This document shows positions 52,729 to 63,131 of a stretch of DNA of 64,000 nucleotides, piece after piece. The position numbers and the translations under genes were made by a program. Source of the stretch: Pirellulales bacterium (lineage in GTDB: Bacteria; Planctomycetota; Planctomycetia; Pirellulales; JALHPA01); the NCBI GenBank assembly GCA_033762255.1, contig JANRLT010000029.1, positions 62,001-126,000 on the forward strand, read 5' to 3'. Under the pieces are notes generated by a model. That model did not search any database, had not been told where the DNA came from, and saw only the letters and a list, made by a program, of their open reading frames with translations. Positions within the stretch are counted from its first letter, which is position 1. Each line of letters starts with the position of its first letter.

Positions 52729-54051
52729 TCTTTGTCCCCCCCTCCCTCGCCCCCCACCCCTCCCCGCTATGCCGTTATTGGCGCAGGCCCTTCTGGCTTG
52801 TCGGCATTAAGAAATTTGCTGGGGGCGGATATTTCGGCGGTGGCTTTTGAGGCCGCGGCGGATTTGGGGGGGGTCTGGAATTATGCCTCGCCCTCGGGAC
52901 GGGTCGCCCTGAACACCCATCTGATCTCTTCCCAGCGACTCACTGAATTTGCCGATTTTCCCCTGGATAGAGAGTTGCCCCCTTATTTGCATCATTCCCA
53001 GGCACTGACTTATTTTAGGGATTATGCTCGGCATTTTGGCCTATTGCCGCATATTCGCTACGGTCAAGCAGTCAGCCAAGTCGAGCGGCGGGAAGGCTCC
53101 CGACCGTGGCGGGTCTGGCTGCATGGGGGTGAATGTCATGATTTTGAGGGCGTCGTGGTGGCCAGCGGCCATCATCAAATTCCCCAGTGGCCTGAGATTC
53201 CGGGCAAATTTGAGGGGGAATGGCTGCATTCGGCGCAATATAAATGCCCCGCGCAATTACATGATCGGCGGGTGTTGATCATCGGAGCGGGAAATTCCGC
53301 CTGTGATATCGCCGTGGATGCGGCGCAACACGCGCGCCATTGCTGGCTCAGTTGGCGGCGGGGTTATCATTTCCTGCCCAAATTCATCCGCGGCATTCCC
53401 GCGGATGTCTGGGGAGAATGGCTCTTGCGGTGGCGGGTCCCCCTCGGGATCAGGCGACTGATCAGCCAATCGATTTCCCGCATTGCGCTGGGCACGCCCG
53501 CCAGCTTTGGTTTTCCACCCCCCGATCACCGACCTTGGGAATGCCATCCCCTGGTCAACTCGCAGTTGCTTTATCAGGTGGGGCATGGGCATATTACCCC
53601 GTGCGGTCCCGTGCGGGAATTTACAGCCACGGGGGTGGTATTTGCCAATGGCCAGGAATTGCCCGTGGACATGGTCATCTGCGCAACGGGTTATCAAGCG
53701 GTGTTTCCATTTATTGAACCCGCCCGCTTGAATATGCGGGATGGCCTGCCACGCCTGTATTTGCACGCTTTTCATCCCACGGATGACAGCTTATACATGG
53801 CCGGCATGATCCAACCGGACAGCGGCCAATGGGGACTAACCGACTTGCAAATGAAAATTATGGCCCGCTATTTACAGTTGCGCGACCAAGCCCCCCGGCG
53901 CGTGGCTTGGTTCGCTGACTTAAAGATTAGGAATCTGTCCGATCTGGGAAATGGGATCCGTTATTTGGATACCCCCCGTCATCGCCTGGAGGTGGAGCAT
54001 TTTTCCTATCGGCGCACGCTCACAAAAATTTTAGATCGTTTGCACGGTTAA
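52729..54051 (+). CDS. flavin-containing monooxygenase-like protein
   Basis: FAD/NADPH-dependent oxidoreductase of 440 residues. Dinucleotide motifs: [20 protein letters not shown] (FAD, near residue 14) and [20 protein letters not shown] (NADPH, near residue 190). Between them [12 protein letters not shown] matches the FMO fingerprint FxGxxx[18 protein letters not shown] is the second FMO/NMO-type motif. These enzymes oxygenate nucleophilic N or S atoms of small molecules. The N-terminal [14 protein letters not shown] is translated low-complexity sequence; ATG 52729 is the first start near the fold. It overlaps the convergent kinase gene by 21 bp. Substrate unknown. Confidence 0.85.
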   Translation, partial: SLSPPPSPPTPPRYAVIGAGPSGLSALRNLLGADISAVAFEAAADLGGVWNYASPSGRVALNTHLISSQRLTEFADFPLDRELPPYLHHSQALTYFRDYARHFGLLPHIRYGQAVSQVERREGSRPWRVWLHGGECHDFEGVVVASGHHQIPQWPEIPGKFEGEWLHSAQYKCPAQLHDRRVLIIGAGNSACDIAVDAAQHARHCWLSWRRGYHFLPKFIRGIPADVWGEWLLRWRVPLGIRRLISQSISRIALGTPASFGFPPPDHRPWECHPLVNSQLLYQVGHGHITPCGPVREFTATGVVFANGQELPVDMVICATGYQAVFPFIEPARLNMRDGLPRLYLHAFHPTDDSLYMAGMIQPDSGQWGLTDLQMKIMARYLQLRDQAPRRVAWFADLKIRNLSDLGNGIRYLDTPRHRLEVEHFSYRRTLTKILDRLHG

Positions 54052-55998
54052 AACCCGCCCAGGGGGCTCTTGCCCCGGATTCTCTCCCGCCGGTTGCAGT
54101 AAATCATTTAATACCCGTAAAAAACTTTCCCGGTGAATCGGTTTGGTAACATAATCGTCGCAACCGGCTTCCAGGCATTCCTCGCGATTGCCAATCATGG
54201 CATGGGCGGTAAGGGCGACAATGGGACAAGTAAATCCTAGCGAGCGCAGTCGCCGGACGGCGGTGTAGCCATCCATCAGGGGCATTTGCATGTCAGAGAT
54301 AATCAAATCATACGACATGCCCATATCGCGCGCGACCACGGCGGCCTGCACGGCTTGCAATCCATTGTCGGTCAGGGTGATATCCGCCCCCGCTTTTTTC
54401 AAAATCAACGAAATGAGGCGCTGATTATCGGGACCATCCTCCGCCACCAGAATCTTGCTTCCGGCTAAGGCGGGAAAGGGAGTCGCTGGAGTTGCGATAG
54501 AGGAACCCAGCAAGGGATTTAACTGCGCGGAGGGGTTGGAAGGGTCGGCCAGGCATAGCATTTGGCTATCGTCCACCGGACCAATGGGCAAATAAACCGT
54601 AAAGACGCTCCCTTTGCCAGCGGAACTGGATACATGGATTTTTCCGCCCAACAATTCGACCAGCCGCCGGGTAATGGTCAGGCCCAGGCCCGTTCCGCCA
54701 TAGAGGCGCGTCATTGAATTACCAGCCTGGACAAAGGGCTCAAACAATTTGGCTTGCTCGGCCAATGTAATGCCTATGCCATTATCGCTGACGTTAATGC
54801 GTAGAGTCCCCTGGTTGGCAAAATCCCGTTCGCAAGAAATTTCAACCTTGACCTCGCCAGTCTCGGTAAATTTGATCCCATTGCCGATTAAGTTAATGAG
54901 AATTTGACGCACGCGCAGCGGATCTGTTTGCAAAACCCCTGGCACTTTTCCTTGATAGGCCAATTGCAGCGACAGATTTTTTTCTTCGGCCCGCACCCGC
55001 ACCAAGGCCAGCGTCTCCGCAAAAAAAGCTGCGGTCGCGGTCGGAATCAACTCTACTTCCATCCGTCCCGCTTCGATTTTTGACAAATCCAAAATGTCGT
55101 TAATGATTCTGAGCAAATGTTCGCCATTTTTTTTAATCGTGGCCAGCCATTCCCGCTGCTCTATCGATAGTTGACTGTCTGCTTCCACCAAGAACATATC
55201 CGAATAACCCAAGATGGCGGTCATGGGCGTGCGAATTTCGTGGCTCATGTTGGCCAGAAACAGACTTTTGGCCTGATTGGCGGATTCCGCGGATTCTTTG
55301 GCCGCCAGCAACACTCGCTGACGGTTTTCTAGCTCAGCGGTCCGCTCGCGTACCCGCGACTCCAGTTTTTCCAGGGAATCTGACAGGTCGCGTCGCGGAT
55401 CGTCATTGTGCCGTGGATGGGGTTTTGCGAACTTGTGGAAAAAGCCCACGCCTGATTTCCACTTGTGTACGATATACCCCCACCCCACCCCGCTCACCAA
55501 TGCCAACATCACCACGCCGCTGGCGGTCAAATAATATTTGGTCATCCGGCCCGACAACTCGTTGCCATTCGCCCGCAGATAGAGGTAACCCGCCGTTTGG
55601 CCCGCTAGTGTGATTGTATGATTGTATTCCAGCGGACTTTTAATATGCGACTGGGCCGTTTGGCTTGTGTTCCCTACCGGCTTTGGTCCACTTTGGTGAT
55701 AGCTGGCCAACAATGCTCCGTTAGCATCATAGAGCGCCGCGGCGGCTATTGCCGGATGATCTTTAAGCGATTGGAAGACTTTTTCCCCTGCCCGGGGATC
55801 CGCTTGCTGGAGAATTGCCTCTGAAGTTGCCCCCAGCAGTTTCGCTTGGGTTTGCAATTGTTGCTGTTGAGCCAGGGACAATAAGACCCGGTCGGTCAGA
55901 ATAAATCCCGCACAAGCAACGGCCAGGGCCATCCAAGCCCCCCCGCCAGTGGGGTTGGGGTAGTTTTGTTTAAGCGAACGTAGAAACCCAAAAATCAT
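54031..55998 (-). CDS. hybrid sensor histidine kinase with receiver domain
   Basis: Membrane-bound kinase of 655 residues. Two transmembrane helices (about 21-38 and 157-177) enclose a ~120-residue periplasmic sensor. A coiled coil (about 203-235) follows, then HisKA with phospho-acceptor H253 ([20 protein letters not shown]), HATPase with N-box [20 protein letters not shown] and GGTGLGLTI, and a C-terminal receiver with D569 ([13 protein letters not shown]) and TKPI. No separate response regulator or output gene is adjacent, so the phosphoryl group may go to a distant phosphotransfer protein. It overlaps the monooxygenase gene tail to tail by 21 bp. The signal sensed is unknown. Confidence 0.92.
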   Translation of the reverse strand: MIFGFLRSLKQNYPNPTGGGAWMALAVACAGFILTDRVLLSLAQQQQLQTQAKLLGATSEAILQQADPRAGEKVFQSLKDHPAIAAAALYDANGALLASYHQSGPKPVGNTSQTAQSHIKSPLEYNHTITLAGQTAGYLYLRANGNELSGRMTKYYLTASGVVMLALVSGVGWGYIVHKWKSGVGFFHKFAKPHPRHNDDPRRDLSDSLEKLESRVRERTAELENRQRVLLAAKESAESANQAKSLFLANMSHEIRTPMTAILGYSDMFLVEADSQLSIEQREWLATIKKNGEHLLRIINDILDLSKIEAGRMEVELIPTATAAFFAETLALVRVRAEEKNLSLQLAYQGKVPGVLQTDPLRVRQILINLIGNGIKFTETGEVKVEISCERDFANQGTLRINVSDNGIGITLAEQAKLFEPFVQAGNSMTRLYGGTGLGLTITRRLVELLGGKIHVSSSAGKGSVFTVYLPIGPVDDSQMLCLADPSNPSAQLNPLLGSSIATPATPFPALAGSKILVAEDGPDNQRLISLILKKAGADITLTDNGLQAVQAAVVARDMGMSYDLIISDMQMPLMDGYTAVRRLRSLGFTCPIVALTAHAMIGNREECLEAGCDDYVTKPIHRESFLRVLNDLLQPAGENPGQEPPGRVLTVQTI

Positions 55999-56585
55999 GC
56001 AGTTAAAACACGGGCTGGTTCAAATTTGCTCACTACAAGACGTGTGTCAATAACTGTAGGTTGTAATTACCTCAGAGCAGGGCGATTGCGTTTATTTTGC
56101 GGATTGTAGGGTTTTAAAGGGATTTTTTTTATTGTTGTAATAATCAATGTGTCGTTAGGAGGTATTTTCACACTATTGATTACCTGTGGCGGTAAGGCCG
56201 AATTAGCAAATCATCTTTTTTTATTTACATCCCGAGGGTTTACTCCCCTTTTGACGATTAAAATAGCGACATTTGATCCTCAAAAGATCGCGCAAGTAGA
56301 ATGAGGACATCCTGAATAAATATCCGCAAACCTTCGTTTAGTAAAGTTATTTAAAATAAAAAAGTCGTTAACCACTGTCGGCCCGCTCGCCAGGAATTGC
56401 TACCAATTTTCTGGCCGCCACGGGGATGGTGATTGGCAAGATTGACCCCCCTTTACGCAATTTCCAAATTCTAGGATAATCGCGGTTTTACCTATTATCC
56501 CGACCAGCCACCCGCCGGATTATATAAATATACACAAAAAACTTTAAACGTAGTTTTCAACTTTACCTTTTCTGGACCTGACGCT
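55999..56585. other. intergenic region upstream of aceE
   Basis: About 590 bp, A/T-rich, between divergent genes. No ORF of note. It probably holds the aceE promoter; ATTATATAAATATA near 56520 is a possible unwinding region, but no clear -35/-10 pair can be named. Confidence 0.45.
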
Positions 56586-59492
56586 ATGCCGAGCGGCGAA
56601 CTTGACCAAGAAACGCTACCGTCAGCCTTGAATGGCACTCATGATCTGGCTCCGTCGAATGGCCGGACCAGTGGCGATGGCGAAGACCCCCAACCTGGCA
56701 TCGCCGCCGTGGCGGAGGACGCCACCGAATCGCTGGAAGGGGAAATTGACGCCGCCACCGAGGCCCTAGAAGCCGAAGAGGCGGCCGAGGAAGATTCTTT
56801 GCCTGTCGGGGACCTGGACCCCCTGGAAACCGAGGAATGGCTAGAATCCCTGCATTACGTGCTGCAAAGCAAAGGGCCTGAACGCGTCCAGTTTTTACTG
56901 GAAAAACTGGAAGAAGCGGCCCTCCGCCTGGGCGTGGAAGTGCCGTTTACGCCCAACACACCGTATATCAACACGATTCCCGCGCATAAACAGCCGATTT
57001 ATCCGGGCAATCGCGAGTTAGAGCGCCGGATCAAAAGCATTATTCGCTGGAACGCCATGGCCATGGTCGTGCGGGCCAATCGGGAAGATGGCTCGGTCGG
57101 GGGGCATATTAGCACGTTTGCCAGTTCCGCCACCTTGTACGAAGTCGCGCTGAATCACTTTATTCGAGGTCGGGGGGATGATTACTCCGGCGATCAGGTT
57201 TATTACCAGGGGCACGCCGCGCCGGGAATGTATTCCCGCGCGTTCCTCGAAGGCCGTCTGACCGAGGAACACCTGCTGAATTTTCGCCGCGAGCTGCGCG
57301 GCGGACCGGGAAAAGGGCTCAGCTCTTATCCCCACCCCTGGCTCATGCCCGAATTTTGGGAGTATCCCACGGTATCAATGGGCCTAGGGCCGATCATGTC
57401 GATCTATCAGGCCCGCTTTAATAAGTATCTGCAGGACCGCGGGATTAAGGACACCAGCCAGCAAAAAGTGTGGTGTTTTATTGGGGACGGCGAATGTGAC
57501 GAGCCCGAAACCCTGGGGGCGATTACCCTGGCCGCCCGCGAAGAACTGGACAACCTGATCTTTGTGATCAATTGCAACCTGCAGCGGTTGGACGGACCGG
57601 TCCGCGGCAATGGTAAAATCATCCAAGAGCTAGAGGGAGCCTTTCGCGGCGCGGGTTGGAACGTCATCAAGGTCATCTGGGGAGACCACTGGGATCCGTT
57701 GTTGGCGGCGGACGAGTCCGGCCTGCTGGTCCAGCGCATGGGGGAGGTCATCGATGGCGAATATCAAAACTACATCGTCAAAAGCGGCGCTTACATTCGC
57801 GAGCACTTTTTTGGCAAATATCCCGAATTGCTGGAACTCGTCGGTAATTTGAGCGATGAAAAACTCAAGAAGCTGAATCGTGGCGGCCATGATCCAGAAA
57901 AAGTCTATGCCGCCTACGACGCCGCCGTGCATACCGTGGGCAAACCCACCGTTATCCTGGCCAAAACGATCAAGGGTTACGGTCTGGGAGAGGCGGGCGA
58001 AGGCCGCAACATGACCCACCAAAAGAAAAAGTACAACGAAGAGGAACTGCGCGAATTTCGCACGCGGTTTTCGATTCCCATTAGCGATGAGGATGTGGCG
58101 AAGACGCCCTTCTATAAACCGGCCGAGGACTCCGCCGAAATGCGCTACCTGCGCGAGCGCCGGGCCGCCCTGGGGGGGCCTTCGCCATCCCGTCCCGCGC
58201 GCGAGAAACTTCCCACGCTGATCACGCCTGCCTTTGAAACCTACAAATCCTTTGTTGATAAATTTGCCGGCACCAACAACGCCACGACATTTGGGGCGGT
58301 TCGGTTAATGCGGGAATTGATGAAGGACAAAACCATTGGCAAGCATATCGTACCGATCGTCCCGGACGAGTCACGCACCTTTGGCATGGATTCGCTCTTT
58401 CGCGAGGTCGGAATTTACGCCCACACGGGCCAATTGTACGAACCGGTGGATTCTGACCAGATCGCCTATTATCGCGAGGCGGTGGATGGGCAGATTTTGG
58501 AGGAAGGGATCACCGAGGCGGGGTCGATGGCCAGCTTTATCGCGGCCGGAACCAGCTATTCGGCCCATGGTGTGCCGATGATCCCGATGTTTATTTATTA
58601 CAGCATGTTTGGGTTTCAACGGATTGGCGATCTGGTATGGTGCGCGCTCGATGCCCGGACCCGCGGCTTTATGCTGGGTGGGACGGCGGGGCGCACAACG
58701 CTGGCGGGGGAGGGCCTGCAACACCAGGATGGCAACAGCCACCTCTTTGCCATCGCCTATCCCAATGTGCGCAGCTACGATCCGGCGTTCATTTATGAGT
58801 TGGCGGTGATTATCCTCGACGGTATGAAAAAGATGTACCAACTGGGCGAGGACGCCATTTACTACATCACGATCGGCAACGAGGAATACGAGCAGCCCCC
58901 CATGCCCGCCGGTTGCGAGGAAGGGATTATTAAGGGGATTTACAAATTCCGCACGGTCGCACCCCCTGGGGGAGAGGGTCGGGGTGAGGGACAACCCCTG
59001 CAAGCGCAGCTCTTTGGCAGCGGCGCGATCATGAACGAAGTCCTACGGGCGCAAAAAATCCTAGCCGAGAAATACAACGTCGCCAGTACCGCCTGGAGCG
59101 TCACCAGCTATAAGGAACTGCGCCGCGACGCGCACGCCACGCGCCGCTGGAACATGTTTCACCCGGACCAGCCACCGCGGCAGTCCTATTTTGAACAAGC
59201 CATCGCCGGGGCCACGGGAGTATTCATCGCCGCCAGCGACAATGTCCGCGGCGTGCCGGAACAACTCGACCCCTGGGTTCCGGGGGGATTATTTACCCTG
59301 GGAACGGACGGCTTTGGCCGCAGCGAGACCCGCGCCCCTTTGCGTCGGCACTTTGAAGTCGATGCCGAAAGTATCGCCGTGGCCACGCTGTACCGCCTGG
59401 CCCAAAATGGCCAGTTTAGTACCGCGGAAGTTGCCGCGGCGATCCGCGATCTGGGCATTGATCCAGAAAAGGCGGACCCGTTTTTTGCGTGA
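56586..59492 (+). CDS. aceE: pyruvate dehydrogenase E1 component, homodimeric type
   Basis: ThDP-dependent E1 of 968 residues that decarboxylates pyruvate and acetylates the E2 lipoyl group. The ThDP motif is GDGECDEPETLGAITLAARE...NCN, with NLQRLDGPVRGNGKIIQELE after it. HISTFASSATLYEVALNHF and GEGLQHQDGNSHLF are typical AceE segments. The first ~80 residues are an acidic, low-complexity extension (EEAAEEDSL) missing from E. coli AceE, which has about 887 residues. Near residue 797 the frame reads through a GC-rich repeat (58960-58990, encoding PPGGEGRGEG). The E2 gene follows after 320 bp on the same strand. Confidence 0.95.
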   Translation: MPSGELDQETLPSALNGTHDLAPSNGRTSGDGEDPQPGIAAVAEDATESLEGEIDAATEALEAEEAAEEDSLPVGDLDPLETEEWLESLHYVLQSKGPERVQFLLEKLEEAALRLGVEVPFTPNTPYINTIPAHKQPIYPGNRELERRIKSIIRWNAMAMVVRANREDGSVGGHISTFASSATLYEVALNHFIRGRGDDYSGDQVYYQGHAAPGMYSRAFLEGRLTEEHLLNFRRELRGGPGKGLSSYPHPWLMPEFWEYPTVSMGLGPIMSIYQARFNKYLQDRGIKDTSQQKVWCFIGDGECDEPETLGAITLAAREELDNLIFVINCNLQRLDGPVRGNGKIIQELEGAFRGAGWNVIKVIWGDHWDPLLAADESGLLVQRMGEVIDGEYQNYIVKSGAYIREHFFGKYPELLELVGNLSDEKLKKLNRGGHDPEKVYAAYDAAVHTVGKPTVILAKTIKGYGLGEAGEGRNMTHQKKKYNEEELREFRTRFSIPISDEDVAKTPFYKPAEDSAEMRYLRERRAALGGPSPSRPAREKLPTLITPAFETYKSFVDKFAGTNNATTFGAVRLMRELMKDKTIGKHIVPIVPDESRTFGMDSLFREVGIYAHTGQLYEPVDSDQIAYYREAVDGQILEEGITEAGSMASFIAAGTSYSAHGVPMIPMFIYYSMFGFQRIGDLVWCALDARTRGFMLGGTAGRTTLAGEGLQHQDGNSHLFAIAYPNVRSYDPAFIYELAVIILDGMKKMYQLGEDAIYYITIGNEEYEQPPMPAGCEEGIIKGIYKFRTVAPPGGEGRGEGQPLQAQLFGSGAIMNEVLRAQKILAEKYNVASTAWSVTSYKELRRDAHATRRWNMFHPDQPPRQSYFEQAIAGATGVFIAASDNVRGVPEQLDPWVPGGLFTLGTDGFGRSETRAPLRRHFEVDAESIAVATLYRLAQNGQFSTAEVAAAIRDLGIDPEKADPFFA
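58960..58990 (+). repeat. GC-rich intergenic-type repeat inside aceE
   Basis: CACCCCCTGGGGGAGAGGGT followed by CGGGGTGAGGG. From memory this resembles a short sequence widely repeated between bacterial genes. Here it lies in frame within aceE, adding about ten residues (APPGGEGRGEG) at a surface loop between two beta strands, relative to E. coli AceE. Confidence 0.6.
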
Positions 59493-59812
59493 GGCTCACG
59501 ACAATTTGGCATGTTGAAATACTGATAAGACAGGATCACGGAGTCACGGAGAAAAATTCAGAGGTGCACGGAGCAGACAGAATACCTAGAAAAACGAATA
59601 ATTTTAATGTTTTGATTGAGTGATTGTCGTTTTTAGATTATCCGTGCATATCCGTGGCTCATAATATCTTTGCCAGGATGGACACGGATTTTCGCAGATG
59701 AATCTACTCCATATACATCGGTATTCCACTCCGTGCCTCCGTGCTAAAATATTTGTAGCTTTCAGGACACAATCTCAGCCCTCCCTTCCCTTATTTGACA
59801 CCAACCCGCGAC
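59493..59812. other. intergenic region between aceE and aceF
   Basis: 320 bp with fragments of a short intergenic repeat family (GGATCACGGAGTCACGGAG, ATCCGTGCATATCCGTGGCT, CACGGATTTTCGCAGATGAA). Related pieces occur at about 36018 and 61349. No ORF. aceE and aceF could still be co-transcribed. Confidence 0.6.
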
Positions 59813-61162
59813 ATGGAATTCAAACTTCCCAACTTGGGCGAAAATATCGACTCTGGCGACATCACCGGCGTGCTGGTAAACGTGGGGGATATCGTGGCCC
59901 CCAATCAGGATGTGCTTGAGGTCGAGACCGGCAAAGCGGTTGTGGCCGTGCCGCTCAAAGAGGGGGGCAAAATCACCAAAATATTGGTCAAGGCGGGTGA
60001 CACCGTAAATATCGGCGCTCCGGTGTTCGAGTATGAACCCGCCGCCGCGAGCGCGTCCAAACCCGCCGCCAAACCCGCGGCCGCGGCCAAGCCCGCCACT
60101 GCCGCCAAGCCCGCCGCAAAACCGGCTCCCGTGGCCACGGCGACCGCTCCCCGTCCCGCTCCGCCAAAACCCGCTCCGGTAGCGCCCCCCCCTGCCCCAC
60201 CTCCACCAACACCGGCTCCGGCAACCGCGGTGGCCAGCAATGGCCAATCCAGCACGGCCCTTGCCGCACCAGCCGGTCCCGAAGTACGCCGCCTGGCGCG
60301 AGAGCTGGGCGTGGACCTCTCCCGCGTGGCGGGTTCCGGCGCGGATGGCCGCATCCTGCGCGAGGATGTCATCGCCGCGGTTCGACATGCCAATCTCTCC
60401 GGTGTGGGCCTGTCAACGGCGACTCCCGGCTATAACGAACGTGACGGCTTTGGGCCCATCTTGCGCGAGCCACTCTCGCGCATGCGCAAGACCATCGCCG
60501 CCAACATGGTCTACAGCGTACAGACCATTCCGCAACTTACCAACTTTGACGACGCCGACGTGACCGAGCTGGAACGCATCCGCAAGGCCAGCGCCGACCA
60601 TTACAAGGCTAGCGGCCAGCCGATCAAGCTGACCGCGCTGGCGTTTGTGATCAAGGCGGTCGCCCTCTCGCTTAAAACACATAAGACGATCAACGCCAGC
60701 CTGGATATGGAGTCGGGCCAGATCATTTACAAAGGCTACGTCAACGTGGGCGTGGCGGTCGATACCGAGCATGGCCTGATGGTGCCGGTCATCCGGGATG
60801 TGGATCGGCTGTCCATTCCCCAACTGGCGCAGGCGATCACGGGCATTGCCGAGCGGGCCAAAAAGCGCGAAATCAAACCGGAGGAAATGACCGGCGGCAC
60901 GTTTACCATCAGCAATCTAGGGGCCATAGGGGGGACGTACAGTACGCCCATTATTAATCCGCCGGAGGTGGCGATCCTGCTGGTGGGCCGCTCGCGCAAG
61001 TTGCCCATTGTGACCGACGATGGGAAAATCGAGCCGCGGCTGATGATGCCGCTCAGTCTGACGTATGACCACCGCCTGGTGGACGGCGCGGCCGCCGCGC
61101 GGTTCTTGACGGACGTCATCGGCTATTTGCAAAGCCCCGGTCCACTCTTGCTGGCGCAGTGA
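59813..61162 (+). CDS. aceF: dihydrolipoamide acetyltransferase (pyruvate dehydrogenase E2)
   Basis: A protein of 449 residues. It has a single lipoyl domain at the N-terminus (MEFKLPNLGENIDSGDITGV) with lipoylated K41 in EVETGKAVVAV, a long Ala/Pro/Lys linker (about 78-145), a peripheral-subunit-binding domain (RRLARELGVDLSRVAGSGAD, residues about 160-190) and the catalytic domain with the active-site His in LTYDHRLVDGAAAARFL near the C-terminus. It transfers acetyl from E1 to CoA. No E3 (dihydrolipoamide dehydrogenase) gene is in the window. ATG 59813 begins the lipoyl domain; a TTG at 59795 is rejected. Confidence 0.95.
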   Translation: MEFKLPNLGENIDSGDITGVLVNVGDIVAPNQDVLEVETGKAVVAVPLKEGGKITKILVKAGDTVNIGAPVFEYEPAAASASKPAAKPAAAAKPATAAKPAAKPAPVATATAPRPAPPKPAPVAPPPAPPPPTPAPATAVASNGQSSTALAAPAGPEVRRLARELGVDLSRVAGSGADGRILREDVIAAVRHANLSGVGLSTATPGYNERDGFGPILREPLSRMRKTIAANMVYSVQTIPQLTNFDDADVTELERIRKASADHYKASGQPIKLTALAFVIKAVALSLKTHKTINASLDMESGQIIYKGYVNVGVAVDTEHGLMVPVIRDVDRLSIPQLAQAITGIAERAKKREIKPEEMTGGTFTISNLGAIGGTYSTPIINPPEVAILLVGRSRKLPIVTDDGKIEPRLMMPLSLTYDHRLVDGAAAARFLTDVIGYLQSPGPLLLAQ

Positions 61163-61430
61163 CCCGGTGCAGTGGGCAACGCAGCTTTATAGAAGACGAC
61201 AACCATTGTCGAACTGCGTTTATTATATTATGCGACTCCTCGCCGCCGTATTACCAAGCAACAGATTTTTAAACAGGAGGCAGCGGAGAGAGCAGAGCAT
61301 GGAGATAGGGTTTTACCTCTGCTACCTCCTGTTCAAGCAAGAATTTTAGCCACGGATGAGCGCGGATTTTCATGGAAAAGTCCCCGCTGCCATTCGTAGC
61401 ATTGTAACAAGCATTTTATGAGGAAACCGG

Positions 61431-62237
61431 ATGCTGGACCGCGTGTTCACTCTCTGCTGTATAGGCTGTGCGTTAATTGTCTGCTACACGTGGCGACCAG
61501 CCGCCAGCGCCGAAACGGCCAAACCCGCACCCGCCAAGCCCGCATCGCCCCCCCTGGCAAAATCGCCGCGGGCCGGGGAATTTGCCGCAAAGTCCGTGGT
61601 CGTGGGAAAGCAAACCCGCGAATATCGCCTTGTTATTCCCGATAGCGTCGATTTAACCCAGCCAGCGCCGTTGGTCGTGGCCCTGCACGGCATGGCCATC
61701 GATAGCAAGGACCTGATGCCGCGCTATTCCAAGCTCAACGACACGGCCCGAAAGCACAAATTTCTCATCGCTTATCCCAACGCCCTGGAAAAACATTGGG
61801 GTATCAAGCCGACCAAGGTCGCCGCCGACCTCGCTTTTTTTGACGAGCTTGTCGCCCAGATCTCGACCAATTATGCCGTGGATTCGCGGCGGATTTATGT
61901 GCTGGGAATTTCCAACGGCGGCTACTTTGCCCACCTCATTGGCAAAGAGCGTTCCACCACGGTGGCCGCCGTGGTCAGCCATTCCGGGGTGTTGGGCCTG
62001 CAAACCCTGGGGGGAATCAAGGCCGAGCGTAAATTTCCCGTGATGATTGTGCATGGGGACCGTGACCCGATCTTTCCCGTGGCCTTTGCCCGAGAAAATC
62101 GCGATAAATACCAGCGTGAAGGGCATCCTGTCACGTATCAAGAAATCGCCGGCGGCGGCCACCTCTGGACCGACAAAGTCGATATCAATGAGGAAATCTG
62201 GAAATTTCTCAAGGATCAGGCCCTGCCCGAGAAGTGA
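61431..62237 (+). CDS. exported alpha/beta hydrolase, esterase/PHB-depolymerase-like
   Basis: A protein of 268 residues. A hydrophobic N-terminus (VFTLCCIGCALIVCYTWRPA) suggests a signal peptide, followed by an Ala/Pro/Lys-rich linker. The hydrolase fold has LVVALHGMAIDSKDL (oxyanion-loop HG), the nucleophile elbow GISNGGYFAHL (Ser in GxSxG), the acid in VHGDRDPIFPV and the catalytic His in AGGGHLWTD. This pattern is shared by LpqC-type esterases, feruloyl esterases and PHB depolymerases; the substrate cannot be told. The ABC-2 permease gene starts 75 bp downstream. Confidence 0.85.
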   Translation: MLDRVFTLCCIGCALIVCYTWRPAASAETAKPAPAKPASPPLAKSPRAGEFAAKSVVVGKQTREYRLVIPDSVDLTQPAPLVVALHGMAIDSKDLMPRYSKLNDTARKHKFLIAYPNALEKHWGIKPTKVAADLAFFDELVAQISTNYAVDSRRIYVLGISNGGYFAHLIGKERSTTVAAVVSHSGVLGLQTLGGIKAERKFPVMIVHGDRDPIFPVAFARENRDKYQREGHPVTYQEIAGGGHLWTDKVDINEEIWKFLKDQALPEK

Positions 62238-62267
62238 GTGGTCCCATTTTGGGATAGAATAACGTTC

Positions 62268-62312
62268 CGCTGGCCATCTCTCGTCTCCCATCTCTCGCCT
62301 CTCGCCTCCCCC
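62268..62312 (+). repeat. pyrimidine-rich low-complexity leader
   Basis: Repeats of the type CATCTCTCGTCTCCC/CTCTCGCCTC run directly into the ATG of the ABC-2 permease gene, with no Shine-Dalgarno. Confidence 0.7.
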
Positions 62313-63131
62313 ATGTCCCATTACCTGCGCGTCTTTGGCACGTTTGCCCGGAATTCGCTAGTGCGGGATTTGACGTTTCGCGGCAACTTCCTGGTGCAGT
62401 GCGTCTCTTCGCTGGCCTGGGTGCTCATGAATTTCGGCTACTTCTGGCTGATCTTTCAGTATGTTGATTCCATCGGCCGGGCGACCGGCTGGGGAAAAAT
62501 GGAATACTTTGTGTTTCTGGCGACGTCGCTCTTGGTCAATAGCCTGGTCGAGGTCGTGTTCATGCCCAATACCCAGGAATTTAGCGAACTGGTGCGGACG
62601 GGTGGGTTGGATTTTGCCCTGACCAAGCCGATCGACACGCAGTTTTTGGTCAGCTTTGCCAAGTGGGACTGGTCGAGCGCGGTCAATTTTGTATTTGGCA
62701 TCGGCCTGTTGGCGTTCGCGGTGCCGCGGTTGTCCGTGGGAGTCCCCGCGCTGGCGTGGCTGCTGTATCCGGTATACATCCTCTGCGGGGTGGCGCTCTT
62801 GTACAGTTTGACCATTGTGCTGGCGGCCAGCAGCGTCTGGCTGGGGCGTAATCAAAACTTATACGATTTTTGGTTTTATATCACCAACTTTTCGCGCTAT
62901 CCCATGGAGATTTACGCCGGCCCCCTGGGTGGTCCCCTGCGCGTGGTGTTTACCTACCTGATCCCGGTGCTCATTGTAATCAACGTCCCCGCCCGGCTAG
63001 TCGCTTTGCCCCTGGCCCCGGAGAATGCCTGGCTGGCGGGATTTGCCCTGTTGGCGGTCGTGGCCAGCCTGGCCGTGTCCCGGTGGGTCTTTTTGCGGGC
63101 GTTAATTAGCTACCGCAGCGCGAGTAGTTGA
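62313..63131 (+). CDS. ABC-2 type transporter permease (DUF990-like)
   Basis: Membrane protein of 272 residues with about six hydrophobic segments. VRDLTFRGNFLVQCVSSLAW at the N-terminus, LVRTGGLDFALTKPIDTQFL in the first cytoplasmic loop and FSRYPMEIYAGPLGGPLRVV are typical of the ABC-2/DUF990 permease family, which exports unknown substrates together with a second permease and an ATPase. No ATPase gene is within the window; it may lie elsewhere. ATG 62313 is chosen; an in-frame extension to 62238 only translates the low-complexity leader. Confidence 0.85.
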   Translation: MSHYLRVFGTFARNSLVRDLTFRGNFLVQCVSSLAWVLMNFGYFWLIFQYVDSIGRATGWGKMEYFVFLATSLLVNSLVEVVFMPNTQEFSELVRTGGLDFALTKPIDTQFLVSFAKWDWSSAVNFVFGIGLLAFAVPRLSVGVPALAWLLYPVYILCGVALLYSLTIVLAASSVWLGRNQNLYDFWFYITNFSRYPMEIYAGPLGGPLRVVFTYLIPVLIVINVPARLVALPLAPENAWLAGFALLAVVASLAVSRWVFLRALISYRSASS

